Both the position numbers and the translations under genes were made by a program. The notes below the pieces were generated by a model. That model saw only the letters and a program-made list of their open reading frames with translations. It did not search any database and was not told where the DNA came from. 64,000 nt of DNA from an uncultured Pirellulaceae bacterium (GTDB lineage Bacteria > Planctomycetota > Planctomycetia > Pirellulales > Pirellulaceae), in contig CALKGE010000009.1 of the NCBI GenBank assembly GCA_938084685.1, positions 62,001 through 126,000 on the forward strand, read 5' to 3'. Below, piece by piece: positions 26,984 to 35,253 of this stretch (position 1 is its first letter; each line of letters starts with the position of its first letter).

Positions 26984-28390
26984 TTAGCCGGACATTTTTT
27001 CCAGCAATGAAATCAGTGGAACGAACAATGCGGCCACAATAAAAAGAACCGCCCCGCCCAGGAACAGGATCATCATCGGTTCAATCATCTTCATCAGGCC
27101 ATCGGTGGTTGTACGGACTTCCTCGTCGTACTGGTCTGCCACTTTATACAGCATGGTGTCCAGTTCCCCGGTTTCTTCCCCTACATCAACCATGTTAACA
27201 ACCAATGAGTCCACAATTCGACGTTTCATTCGAATTACATAGATCAATCCACCCACAACACAACCGAGTCCGGCGATCATCATACCCAGCGTGGGCATGT
27301 CGGCTCCGGGGATAATCATGACGATCATTCCAGGGAATGCTCCGAAAAAGAGCCAGAAAAAGAGTGCCATGGGGTGAAATATAGCATGGCAGTTCTTATC
27401 GAGTGGAACGGCGATGGGATCTCCTTCGCGAATTCCCTCTGACACTTTGGTATACATTCGTTCGAACATCCCATTGCCGGCCGTGTCGCGACAGATGGTC
27501 AGTGCTTCCAGAATCGGGACTCCGGAAGAGATAAGTGTGGCAAGTGTTCGTGTGGTACGAGCCATACAGTTTTTCTCGAGCAACTTGCCGATCAATGGGA
27601 TCTGCAGCATGAACAGGTCCCAGCCGACTTTCCCGTAATTAAACTGCCTGAGCAGGATGATAAAGACCAGTAGTCCAAGTGGAACGAGAATAAAGAGGAA
27701 CCACAATTTGTAGATCGCATGTGAGATGTTGATGAGCAGGATCGTTGCAGCGGGTAGCTTCAACTCGAATTCTTCAAAGATCTCTTCAAAGGTAGGTACG
27801 ATAAAGACCATGATCAGAGACAGGATGACTGTCGCAGCGACGATCACAAATGCCGGATAGATCAGAGCTCCCACCACTTTACGCCTTAACGACATGGCTC
27901 GTTCTTTAAAGTCCGCCAGTCGCTTGAGGATGATTTCCAGGGCACCACCTGCTTCCCCGGCCTTGATCATATTAACGTAGAGTCGATCAAACATACGTGG
28001 ACTCTTGGCCATGGCTTCACTGAGTGTGTCACCAGCTTCGATGTTGTCACAGGTGTCCATGACAGCATTTTTCAGCTTGCCACCTTTTTGCTGTTCTTCG
28101 AGAATCTGCAGGCTCCGCAGGATGGGAAGACCCGCATCCTGCAGGATGGACAGCTGTCGCGTAAAGGTAGTCAGGGCTTTGAGACCACCACCGCCGATCG
28201 CAAGTGATTTTTTGCGTTTTCTGCGGGTGCCAGCTGCACCATCTGCCGCACTCTTTTTTACATTGAGCTTGGTAACAAAATAGCCCATCTGGCGGATGGT
28301 GGTATGTGCTTCTTCTTCCGTAGACGCATCGATGACATCCCGGATTACCTGTCCCGTAGGATCCAACGCTTCAAATTGATATGTTGGCAT
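26984..28390 (-). CDS. GspF/PilC-type inner membrane platform protein
   Basis: A 468-residue polytopic platform protein that links the assembly ATPases to the pseudopilus base. It opens with 'MPTYQFEALDPTGQVIRDVIDASTEEEA', has 'LTTFTRQLSILQDAGLPILRSLQILEEQ' near residue 75 and repeats this type of T2SSF block in its second half ('ARTTRTLATLISSGVPILEALTICRDT'). Hydrophobic segments are seen near residues 175-200, 225-250, 345-390 and at the C-terminus ('MILFLGGAVLFIVAALFVPLISLL'). It is somewhat longer than the usual 400-410 residues because of extra membrane sequence before the last repeat. It lies between the second GspE-like gene and the GspG-like gene. Confidence 0.93.
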   Translation of the reverse strand: MPTYQFEALDPTGQVIRDVIDASTEEEAHTTIRQMGYFVTKLNVKKSAADGAAGTRRKRKKSLAIGGGGLKALTTFTRQLSILQDAGLPILRSLQILEEQQKGGKLKNAVMDTCDNIEAGDTLSEAMAKSPRMFDRLYVNMIKAGEAGGALEIILKRLADFKERAMSLRRKVVGALIYPAFVIVAATVILSLIMVFIVPTFEEIFEEFELKLPAATILLINISHAIYKLWFLFILVPLGLLVFIILLRQFNYGKVGWDLFMLQIPLIGKLLEKNCMARTTRTLATLISSGVPILEALTICRDTAGNGMFERMYTKVSEGIREGDPIAVPLDKNCHAIFHPMALFFWLFFGAFPGMIVMIIPGADMPTLGMMIAGLGCVVGGLIYVIRMKRRIVDSLVVNMVDVGEETGELDTMLYKVADQYDEEVRTTTDGLMKMIEPMMILFLGGAVLFIVAALFVPLISLLEKMSG

Positions 28391-28472
28391 TCGCTTACTC
28401 TGTTTTTCGCTTCGTACGAAGTTTTGTATCAGTTGTTAATTGTAGGCAGGAACCTGCCTGTCGTCATAAAAA

Positions 28473-30185
28473 CTATCCGTCAACTATCGTTTCCCGGATA
28501 ATTTCTTCTGCCGTAGTGATCCCTTCCCACATGTTGTGAAGTCCGGCCTGGCGAAGGGTGACCATGCCGTACTCCTGGGCTTGAAGTCGCAATTCATCGG
28601 CCGTCGCATTCTGCATAACCATATCACGCAGGTGGTCATTGAGAATCATCAATTCGAACAATCCCACGCGTCCTCGATATCCTGAGTTATTACAGTGGTC
28701 ACATCCCTTTCCTTTATAGAAGGTTTTGCCTTCGTATTGATCGGGTGTGAATCCGAGCTGAGCCAGGATTTCCGGAGAGGGTGCTACTTCTTCCCGGCAG
28801 TTGTTGCAGATGCGTCGAACGAGCCTTTGCGCCAGAATTGCTTCCACCGTGGCCGAAATCATGAATGTCGGAATCCCCATGTCCTTCATACGAGTAATGG
28901 TGCTGGGAGCATCATTTGTATGGAGCGTACTAAACACGAGGTGACCGGTGAGCGATGCCTGCACAGCAATCTCGCCAGTTTCAATATCCCGGATCTCTCC
29001 GACCAGAATCTTATCCGGGTCCTGCCGCAGGATGGCTCGTAAACAGGATGCAAAAGTTACACCGACTTCGGTATTGATAGGAACCTGGACAATTCCGTCA
29101 ATGTCGTATTCGACCGGGTCTTCGGTCGTAATCAGTTTATCTTCAATCCTGTTTAACTCGGACAGCGCTGAGTAAAGAGTTGTCGTCTTGCCTGAACCTG
29201 TCGGGCCGGTTACCAGTACAATCCCATTTGGTTTTTCAATAACTTCGCGAAACTGTCGCATCGTCTCTTCGTCCATACCGACGTTGCCCAGGTCGAGCGA
29301 GACCACACTTCGGTCAAGCACTCGCATGACCACCGATTCACCGAACATGGTTGGCAGGACACTCACACGCAGATCGACCGGGTGACCGCCCACGACCAAT
29401 TCGATACGGCCGTCCTGCGGTAATCGGCGTTCGGCGATATCAAGATTCGCCATGACTTTGATACGCGTGGCAATGGCGAAGGCAAGGTGTCTTGGGGGAG
29501 GCACCATTTCATGGAGCACTCCGTCGGATTTAATGCGGATACGAAACTCGTCTTCAAAGGGCTCAAAGTGGATGTCCGAGGCGTGATCTTTAATCGCGAG
29601 CAGAAGTACCATGTTGAGCAGTTTTCGCACCGGGACACTGTCGGCCAGAGATTCGGCACTGGTCAGGTCAATGGGTCCACTGGTCAGAGCATCGATCTGT
29701 TCTTTCAGTGCAATATCGTCAGCCAGGTCGGCTACAATACTTTCGATCGTTTCCCGCTCGGAGTCATAGAACTCATCGAGCATCTTATCGATCTCAGCAT
29801 CCGTACAGACAACCAACTGGATGTCGCGTCCCAAAAAGGTCCGCAGTTCGTCTGCTACCGTAATATTGTCAGGCGCTGAGGTGGCCAGTGTCAGCGTATT
29901 TCCATTGAGCTGGAGCGGGATTACGCGATACATCTGAGCCATCGCTTCGGTGACTTCATTGAGCACTTCTTCATTGACCTGGATTTCTCCCAAATCAACA
30001 ATCTGCATTTCGAATTGTTCGGCCAGGGCCTGGACCAATTGAGTATCAATGATCAGCCCCATATCTTCGGCGACCTTCCCGATTTTTACGCCGGGCTGCT
30101 GCGACTGTTCGTCCACCAGCATTTCAAGTTGGTCGTCATTGATAAAACCCATATCAACAAGGATTTGACCAAGTTTTCGTGTCAT
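28473..30185 (-). CDS. GspE/PilB-type assembly ATPase (second copy)
   Basis: A 570-residue hexameric secretion ATPase. An N-terminal GspE_N/MshEN-like domain ('LGQILVDMGFINDDQLEMLVDEQ') precedes the ATPase core with Walker A 'GPTGSGKTTTLY' near residue 327, the Asp box around 'TTEDPVEYDI' and Walker B-type 'KILVGEIRDIETGEIA'. A tetracysteine zinc site is present ('CNNC' and 'CDHCNNSGYRGRVGLFELM'). ATP hydrolysis drives pseudopilus extension through the GspF platform. It shares the fold with the ATPase at 31403-33124 but is clearly divergent, so the two probably have separate roles or form mixed assemblies. GspF follows by 82 bp. Confidence 0.95.
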   Translation of the reverse strand: MTRKLGQILVDMGFINDDQLEMLVDEQSQQPGVKIGKVAEDMGLIIDTQLVQALAEQFEMQIVDLGEIQVNEEVLNEVTEAMAQMYRVIPLQLNGNTLTLATSAPDNITVADELRTFLGRDIQLVVCTDAEIDKMLDEFYDSERETIESIVADLADDIALKEQIDALTSGPIDLTSAESLADSVPVRKLLNMVLLLAIKDHASDIHFEPFEDEFRIRIKSDGVLHEMVPPPRHLAFAIATRIKVMANLDIAERRLPQDGRIELVVGGHPVDLRVSVLPTMFGESVVMRVLDRSVVSLDLGNVGMDEETMRQFREVIEKPNGIVLVTGPTGSGKTTTLYSALSELNRIEDKLITTEDPVEYDIDGIVQVPINTEVGVTFASCLRAILRQDPDKILVGEIRDIETGEIAVQASLTGHLVFSTLHTNDAPSTITRMKDMGIPTFMISATVEAILAQRLVRRICNNCREEVAPSPEILAQLGFTPDQYEGKTFYKGKGCDHCNNSGYRGRVGLFELMILNDHLRDMVMQNATADELRLQAQEYGMVTLRQAGLHNMWEGITTAEEIIRETIVDG

Positions 30186-30266
30186 AGTTTGGTTCTCTTA
30201 TGTTGCCGAAGCCATGCTGGTTTCTGTTGTCACTGCTGACCAGAACCGACTGGCATTCTCAATCGT

Positions 30267-31373
30267 TTACTCGTCATTCAATCCTGTTTTCGGCGCTTCG
30301 AGTCCCTGCTGCGCGGCCACGATACGTTTTGCCAGGTCGTCGGGACGGTGGGCTTTGGTAAGCACATCTTCGACGATGCAAATCTCCCGTTTCCACAGGT
30401 CAAACAGAGCATCGTCCATCAGTTGCATCCCAAATTTCGCTCCAGTTTGAATTGCCGAATTAATGCGGAATGTTTTGTTTTCACGAATCAGGTTGGCGAT
30501 CGCAGGTGTGACCAGCAGCGTTTCATAAGCTGCTACGCGGCCACCACCGACTCGTGGTAGTAGTGTCTGCGCGAGCACTCCGATAATCGAGGTGGATAGT
30601 TGCGTGCGAATCTGATCCTGCAGATTTCCCGGGAAAGCATCAATGATACGGTTGATGGTTCCCTGGGCACTATTGGTGTGCAGCGTTCCGAAAACCACGT
30701 GACCGGTTTCCGCAGCAGTAATCGCCGCTTCGATCGTTTCCAGGTCTCGCATTTCCCCGACCAGAATCACATCAGGGTCCTGTCGCAAAGCACGGCGGAT
30801 GGCATCGGAGAAAGAAGGAGTATCGACTCCGATTTCCCGCTGATTAATCGTCGACTTCTTATGTTCGTGATAAAACTCGATCGGGTCTTCGATGGTGATG
30901 ATGTGGTGGTCTACCGTTTCATTGATGTAATTAATGAGGCTGGCCAGCGTAGTACTTTTGCCAGATCCTGTCGGGCCGGTTACCAGAAACAGACCTCGGG
31001 GTCGCATGACACATTGGATAATGGCATCGGTGAGTCCGAGTTGTTCGGGTGTCAGTTTGTCGTTAGGAATCTGCCGCAGCACCATGGCGATATTGCCACG
31101 TTGTTTAAAAACAGAGACACGAAAGCGAGCCTGATCGCCGAAGGCGAAGCCAAAGTCGGCCGAGCCCATTTCCTGCAGTTCACGCTGACAACGATCCGGC
31201 GAAATACTTTTCATCAGTGCGACCGTGTCATCCGGTTCGAGCACTTTGGTTTCCAGTTTTCTCATTCTTCCGTGCAGACGAAATACCGGTGGCTGACCTA
31301 CCGTGATATGAATATCACTTGCTCCCTGCTTCACACAGGCACTCAGCAGTTTGTCAATGAGAATGGTTGCCAT
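30267..31373 (-). CDS. pilT: PilT-type retraction ATPase
   Basis: A 368-residue ATPase with the PilT architecture: N-terminal PAS-like domain beginning 'LLSACVKQGASDIHITVGQPP', Walker A GPTGSGKS at 133-140, 'ITIEDPIEFYHEHKKSTINQREIG', Walker B 'DVILVGEMRDLETIEAAITAAETGH', and the 'TLHTNSAQGTINRIID' His box. The retraction signature of PilT (AIRNLIRE type) reads 'AIANLIRENKTFRI'. No tetracysteine zinc site is present, which separates it from GspE/PilB. PilT depolymerises type IV pili; classical type II secretion systems lack one, so its presence here suggests a retractable filament. Confidence 0.93.
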   Translation of the reverse strand: MATILIDKLLSACVKQGASDIHITVGQPPVFRLHGRMRKLETKVLEPDDTVALMKSISPDRCQRELQEMGSADFGFAFGDQARFRVSVFKQRGNIAMVLRQIPNDKLTPEQLGLTDAIIQCVMRPRGLFLVTGPTGSGKSTTLASLINYINETVDHHIITIEDPIEFYHEHKKSTINQREIGVDTPSFSDAIRRALRQDPDVILVGEMRDLETIEAAITAAETGHVVFGTLHTNSAQGTINRIIDAFPGNLQDQIRTQLSTSIIGVLAQTLLPRVGGGRVAAYETLLVTPAIANLIRENKTFRINSAIQTGAKFGMQLMDDALFDLWKREICIVEDVLTKAHRPDDLAKRIVAAQQGLEAPKTGLNDE

Positions 31374-31402
31374 GAAATTTTATCCAATCGATGAGAAATC
31401 TA

Positions 31403-33124
31403 TCAAGCGTCGCTGTCCTGTTCGGATTTACGGGTTACTCGGAATACTTCCTCAATGGTTGTCACTCCATCCAGAGCTTTTTTGATACCGTCCTGGAATA
31501 AAGTCGACATCCCATTGGCCATCGCTGTTTCCCGAATTTGCGCAGTTGTTGAATTCTTGAAAATGTGTTCGCGGATATTTGAAGTCAGACGCATGATTTC
31601 ATAGACGGCAATTCGACCGCGGTATCCCGAACGATTACAGTGATTGCAACCGACACCTCTCATGAATTTGGCACCCTTGAGCATCTCCGGAGTGATCTCG
31701 GCTTCTTCCAGAACTTCCTTCGAGTACTGATGGGGTTGCTTGCATCGCGGACAGATGACTCTCACCAGACGCTGAGCCAACACCGCAATGACACTCGAGG
31801 CCACCAGATAGCCGGGCACACCGATGTCGGTAAGACGGCTGATAGCGCTGGGAGCATCATTCGTGTGGAGTGTACTGAAAACGAGGTGACCTGTCAGCGA
31901 AGCCTGGATTCCCATGGAGGCGGTTTCATGGTCACGCATTTCCCCGACAAGGATCATATTCGGAGCCTGACGAAGCATCGCCTTGATGATCTTGGCGAAG
32001 TCCAGGCCGATGTCATGTTTTACTTCGGTCTGGTTAACGCCGGGCAGATAATATTCAACCGGATCCTCGGCCGTAATGATTTTACGGTCCGGACGGTTCA
32101 TAGCATTCAACGCAGCATACAGCGTTGTTGTTTTCCCGGAACCGGTGGGACCGGTCACGAGAATAATGCCATTGGGTCGCTTGATGAGATCAGTGAAGAC
32201 TCGGAAATCCCCTTCGCCCAATCCCAGCTGACGAATACCAATCTTGATGTTGTCCGGGTCGAGTAGTCGCATAACGACTGACTGTCCATGGTTGGTAGGA
32301 AGCACACTGACACGCAGGTCCAGCGTTTTTCCTCCAGCAGATATTTTGATTCGTCCGTCCTGAGGTCGCCGTCGTTCGGCGATATCCATATCGGCGAGAA
32401 TCTTGATACGCGAAAGGATCGCTCCCAGGAGACGCCGAGGAGGACTGTCACGCTCGACCAGCCGGCCGTCGATGCGGTAGCGAATGCGAACACGGTCTTC
32501 AAAGGGTTCGACGTGAATATCCGAGGCCCTCAGCTGAACCGCTTCCGAGATCATCAGGTGGACCAGACGAACGATCGGGCCAGTATCACCCTCATCTTCA
32601 TCGAAGCTGTCACTCGAATCTTCTGTTTCTGTGAAGTCGATAGCCGTGTCGGTAAATTCCTGCAGCATCGAGTCAGCCGATTCACCGTCAAACTGACCGT
32701 AATACCGGTTGATCGCCTCGAGGATACTTGAGCGGGGGGCAAGAGCAATCTGGATCTGGCGGTTGAGAATAAACCTCAGCTTTTCAACGGTCTCTACATC
32801 CATCGGATCAGACACGATCACTTGCAATACATCGCCTCGTTCGCTCAAGGGAATCGTGATGTTTTCCCGCGCAATTGTCTCAGGAACCAGCTCAACAACC
32901 GACTCGGGAATCTTGATCTCTGACAGATTGACATAGTCCAGCGAGTAATGCTCGGCCATCGCTCGGCAGACATCTTCACTGGTGATGTAGTTGAGCGAGA
33001 CCAGTGCCTCGCCAATGGGGATTTTGGTGTTTTTCGAAAGCTCTTCCGCTTCCGTAACCTGATCCGGGCTGACGAGACTACGCTTGAGAAGGACGTTTAC
33101 ATAGTCGGTAGGTGGTGATGCCAT
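31403..33124 (-). CDS. GspE/PilB-type assembly ATPase (first copy)
   Basis: A 573-residue secretion ATPase, first gene of the operon. The N-terminal domain begins 'VNVLLKRSLVSPDQVTEAEELS'. An acidic insert ('DSSDSFDEDEGDTGPIV') precedes the core with Walker A 'GPTGSGKTTTLYAALN' near 324, 'ITAEDPVEYYLPGVNQTEV', Walker B 'NMILVGEMRDHETASMGIQ', and zinc-site Cys pairs 'CPRC' and 'CNHCNRSGYRGRIAVYEIM'. It powers filament extension from the cytoplasmic face. It is followed by pilT (29 bp) and by a second, divergent GspE-like gene. A long leader of about 230 nt with a candidate promoter lies upstream. Confidence 0.95.
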   Translation of the reverse strand: MASPPTDYVNVLLKRSLVSPDQVTEAEELSKNTKIPIGEALVSLNYITSEDVCRAMAEHYSLDYVNLSEIKIPESVVELVPETIARENITIPLSERGDVLQVIVSDPMDVETVEKLRFILNRQIQIALAPRSSILEAINRYYGQFDGESADSMLQEFTDTAIDFTETEDSSDSFDEDEGDTGPIVRLVHLMISEAVQLRASDIHVEPFEDRVRIRYRIDGRLVERDSPPRRLLGAILSRIKILADMDIAERRRPQDGRIKISAGGKTLDLRVSVLPTNHGQSVVMRLLDPDNIKIGIRQLGLGEGDFRVFTDLIKRPNGIILVTGPTGSGKTTTLYAALNAMNRPDRKIITAEDPVEYYLPGVNQTEVKHDIGLDFAKIIKAMLRQAPNMILVGEMRDHETASMGIQASLTGHLVFSTLHTNDAPSAISRLTDIGVPGYLVASSVIAVLAQRLVRVICPRCKQPHQYSKEVLEEAEITPEMLKGAKFMRGVGCNHCNRSGYRGRIAVYEIMRLTSNIREHIFKNSTTAQIRETAMANGMSTLFQDGIKKALDGVTTIEEVFRVTRKSEQDSDA

Positions 33125-33357
33125 TGACGATCCGTTTTAGTCGATGAATTATGTTCCATTGTGAAACAGATACCCGTATAGCTGCGAAAAGCATCGCACG
33201 ATGGATGTTTACGCCAGTCATCCCGCCAATTTCATAAAAACCGGGGTTTCAGGCTTCACACATCGCCCTCGCCCGCGATTCCCCTTGGTCATGAGCGAAC
33301 GCTATCGAGGCACTGTTCCGATAAGATAAGCTAAAAATGAGAAGCATCTCAATATAT

Positions 33358-33387
33358 ATAATGCTTCACGGTTGTTACCGTTGTCAA
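33358..33387 (-). promoter_or_regulatory. candidate promoter of the pilin-type operon
   Basis: On the minus strand a perfect TTGACA (33382-33387) is followed after 18 bp by CATTAT (33358-33363), which matches four of six -10 positions in an AT-rich setting. The spacer contains the inverted repeat ACGGT-AACA-ACCGT, a possible operator. The implied leader to the GspE-like start is about 230 nt. Confidence 0.4.
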
Positions 33388-33394
33388 TTAAGCC

Positions 33395-33413
33395 ACCGGA
33401 CTTTCTATCCGGT
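33395..33413 (-). terminator. candidate terminator hairpin after the 196-residue protein gene
   Basis: ACCGGA (33395-33400) pairs with TCCGGT (33408-33413) around a 7-nt loop, 34 bp beyond the stop of the upstream gene on the minus strand. It is followed by GGCTTAATT rather than a T run. It separates that gene from the promoter region of the pilin-type operon. Confidence 0.35.
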
Positions 33414-33447
33414 TCAGCCAACTATTAGTAATTATTAACGGTTATCA

Positions 33448-34038
33448 CTAATTCTCAACTGCCTGGACAGCTGACTCTGCACTCAATGACTCGATCAGAA
33501 TTGCCTGTTTACGGAGATTCCCTGCCTGTTTTCGGAGCATTTGAGCATTTTCAAAGTCCCGCTGAATCTCCAACTCTCCGGCACGCCTATCAAGTGCCGC
33601 CGAGGTGTAACGCAAGAGATAGGGTAGATCCCCTTGAGGTGCCGCGAATTGGTCTGGAGTTTGTGGGACCTGTGGGACCTGTGGGACCTGTGGGAGTTTG
33701 GGGACGTGAAAGCGAGCAGGTTCCACGTTGGAATCCGCGTTGTTTGAGGAACTGGTGACTTCTTCGAGTGCTTTAGTGAAGACCTCATTGGTAGCTTGCG
33801 GATCGTCCTCCAGCAGGCTGCCGGTTAGTCGACTTCCTGCTTTTTCGCGAAGTTTCATCAGCTGCTGAACCTCTGCGGAGGCAGGTTCAACCGCTGCAGG
33901 TTCCTCCAGAATCGGGAGTGCTAATTGGACTGGTTCAGGAACGTCGACGGCAAGTTTTTCATCTTCCTGAACCCATTGCAGTATTGCCAGTGAACCGACA
34001 AGCAGGAGCGTTAGCAGGAAACCGATTGTAACTTTCAT
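33448..34038 (-). CDS. hypothetical membrane-anchored protein with VPQ repeat
   Basis: A 196-residue protein with an N-terminal membrane anchor or signal ('VTIGFLLTLLLVGSLAILQWV', residues 3-23). An acidic/Pro region follows, then a short repeat 'VPQVPQVPQ' near residue 120, encoded by a 9-bp DNA repeat. The C-terminus is a charged helix ('DRRAGELEIQRDFENAQMLRKQAGNLRKQA') likely to form a coiled coil. No family is recognised. It lies between mutY and the pilin-type operon on the same strand and may be periplasmic, tethered to the inner membrane. The function is unknown. Confidence 0.75.
   Translation of the reverse strand: MKVTIGFLLTLLLVGSLAILQWVQEDEKLAVDVPEPVQLALPILEEPAAVEPASAEVQQLMKLREKAGSRLTGSLLEDDPQATNEVFTKALEEVTSSSNNADSNVEPARFHVPKLPQVPQVPQVPQTPDQFAAPQGDLPYLLRYTSAALDRRAGELEIQRDFENAQMLRKQAGNLRKQAILIESLSAESAVQAVEN
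33663..33697. repeat. 9-bp tandem repeat inside the 196-residue protein gene
   Basis: Three perfect copies of TGTGGGACC occupy 33663-33689, with a partial fourth to 33697. Read on the minus strand they encode successive Val-Pro-Gln. The length is a multiple of three, so copy-number change would keep the frame. Confidence 0.85.
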
Positions 34039-34119
34039 TCTGTGAGTCCGTTCACGAAAGAGGGAAATACTGTTTGTTTCGAATTATAGGAGGAAATGAT
34101 TTCTGCACGCAATGTTAGC

Positions 34120-35253
34120 TCATTGCATTACCGTCAGCTTGCGGGCCAACTTGCGGCCCGTCACACTTAATGGTATTTCAGACAGTTCGTCTGGCTGGAC
34201 CCATTGCTGATTGGAATGATTCTTCTGCGACAGTTTGGTTACCTCGGCTTCGAAACAATTCAGTGCAATCCGGTACCTGGTCACTCCATGCCTGATCTGA
34301 GTGATCCAATGGAGCTTGTGGGCCGAGCAGTTGGTGAGTGCTGACAGTTCCGAGTCCATCCGGGACAGCTCAGACAGCGAAGGTTGATGGGGATCCTTGA
34401 GGTGACATTCGAATCTGGGAAAGTCCCACAATCCTTCCCAGCGTTCACCTGCTTCACAACGGCGAATAAGTACCGCTCTGGTCTCTGGATTTCGCAGCAC
34501 GATGGCAACTTCTGACAAATCCTGGTAGGTGATCTTCTTTTTAGGTTTGGGGATTTGCTGCCAGCACTCGTGCTCTCTGGTGGGACAAATCGACTTGAGT
34601 GGACAGGCCGAGCAGTTTGGATTCTGGGGAGTACAAATTAATGCTCCAACTTCCATGAGCGCCTGATTGAAATCGGAAATGTGCTTGCGAGGCAGTATCC
34701 ATTCGGCGAAAGCCCAAAACCTTTTTTGGGAATGCGAAGCCATGACGTCCTGTTCATGCAACAGCAGTCTGGCGAACAGACGGTTTGTGTTGGCTTCCAC
34801 AATGGGTAGTCGTTGATTCAGGGAGATTGAGAGGATGGCGCCAGCGGTATAGCGGCCGACACCCGGTAACGCCAGAACGGACTCGAAGTCGGTAGGGAAT
34901 TCCCCCCCGTGGTGGTCACGCACTATTTGTGCCGCCGCGTGCAGTTGGCGAGCTCGACGGTAATACCCAAGTCCTTCCCAGTACCGAAGCACTTCCTGCT
35001 GATCGGCATTGGCTAGCGAGACAACATCGGGAAATCGGTGCATGAAACGATTGAAATAATCGATGACCGTTGCCACCTGAGTCTGTTGCAGCATGATCTC
35101 GCTGACCCAACTGCGGTAGGGATGCAGTGACTGTCGCCAGGGCAGGTCACGCGCGTGTTGACGATACCAGGCGAGAATTCGCCGTCTCAATTTTTGCCGC
35201 CACGCAGGATCAGGAAACAGGAGGTCGTCCTCCGGCTTGTCTGTCATTTCCAT
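34120..35253 (-). CDS. mutY: A/G-specific adenine glycosylase MutY
   Basis: MutY removes adenine mispaired with 8-oxoguanine. The 377-residue protein has the proton-donor Glu52 in 'SEIMLQQTQVATVIDYF', the helix-hairpin-helix 'LPGVGRYTAGAIL' (129-141) and the iron-sulfur loop C207-x6-C214-x2-C217-x5-C223. A C-terminal NUDIX-like 8-oxoG recognition domain follows ('AIVLRNPETRAVLIRR'). At the place of the catalytic Asp (E. coli 'LDGNVKRVLAR') it reads 'VEANTNRLFAR' with Glu153, an unusual exchange. The gene overlaps the parvulin gene end; a second ATG at 35247 would give a 4-nt ATGA overlap and is equally possible. Confidence 0.95.
   Translation of the reverse strand: MEMTDKPEDDLLFPDPAWRQKLRRRILAWYRQHARDLPWRQSLHPYRSWVSEIMLQQTQVATVIDYFNRFMHRFPDVVSLANADQQEVLRYWEGLGYYRRARQLHAAAQIVRDHHGGEFPTDFESVLALPGVGRYTAGAILSISLNQRLPIVEANTNRLFARLLLHEQDVMASHSQKRFWAFAEWILPRKHISDFNQALMEVGALICTPQNPNCSACPLKSICPTREHECWQQIPKPKKKITYQDLSEVAIVLRNPETRAVLIRRCEAGERWEGLWDFPRFECHLKDPHQPSLSELSRMDSELSALTNCSAHKLHWITQIRHGVTRYRIALNCFEAEVTKLSQKNHSNQQWVQPDELSEIPLSVTGRKLARKLTVMQ

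Larger units (their letters stand above)
33125..33447. other. leader region of the pilin-type operon, no gene seen
   Basis: This 323-bp noncoding stretch lies between the 196-residue membrane protein gene and the first GspE-like gene, both on the minus strand. It holds a candidate promoter at 33358-33387 with an inverted repeat in its spacer, a hairpin at 33395-33413 and a small TGAGA/TCTCA hairpin just inside the leader (about 33338-33351). I see no coding frame with support. Confidence 0.5.

Noticed and set aside
33357-33362. Plus-strand TATAAT as a promoter
   Set aside because: No -35 element is found and no plus-strand gene lies downstream; the AT-rich patch is better explained by the minus-strand promoter.
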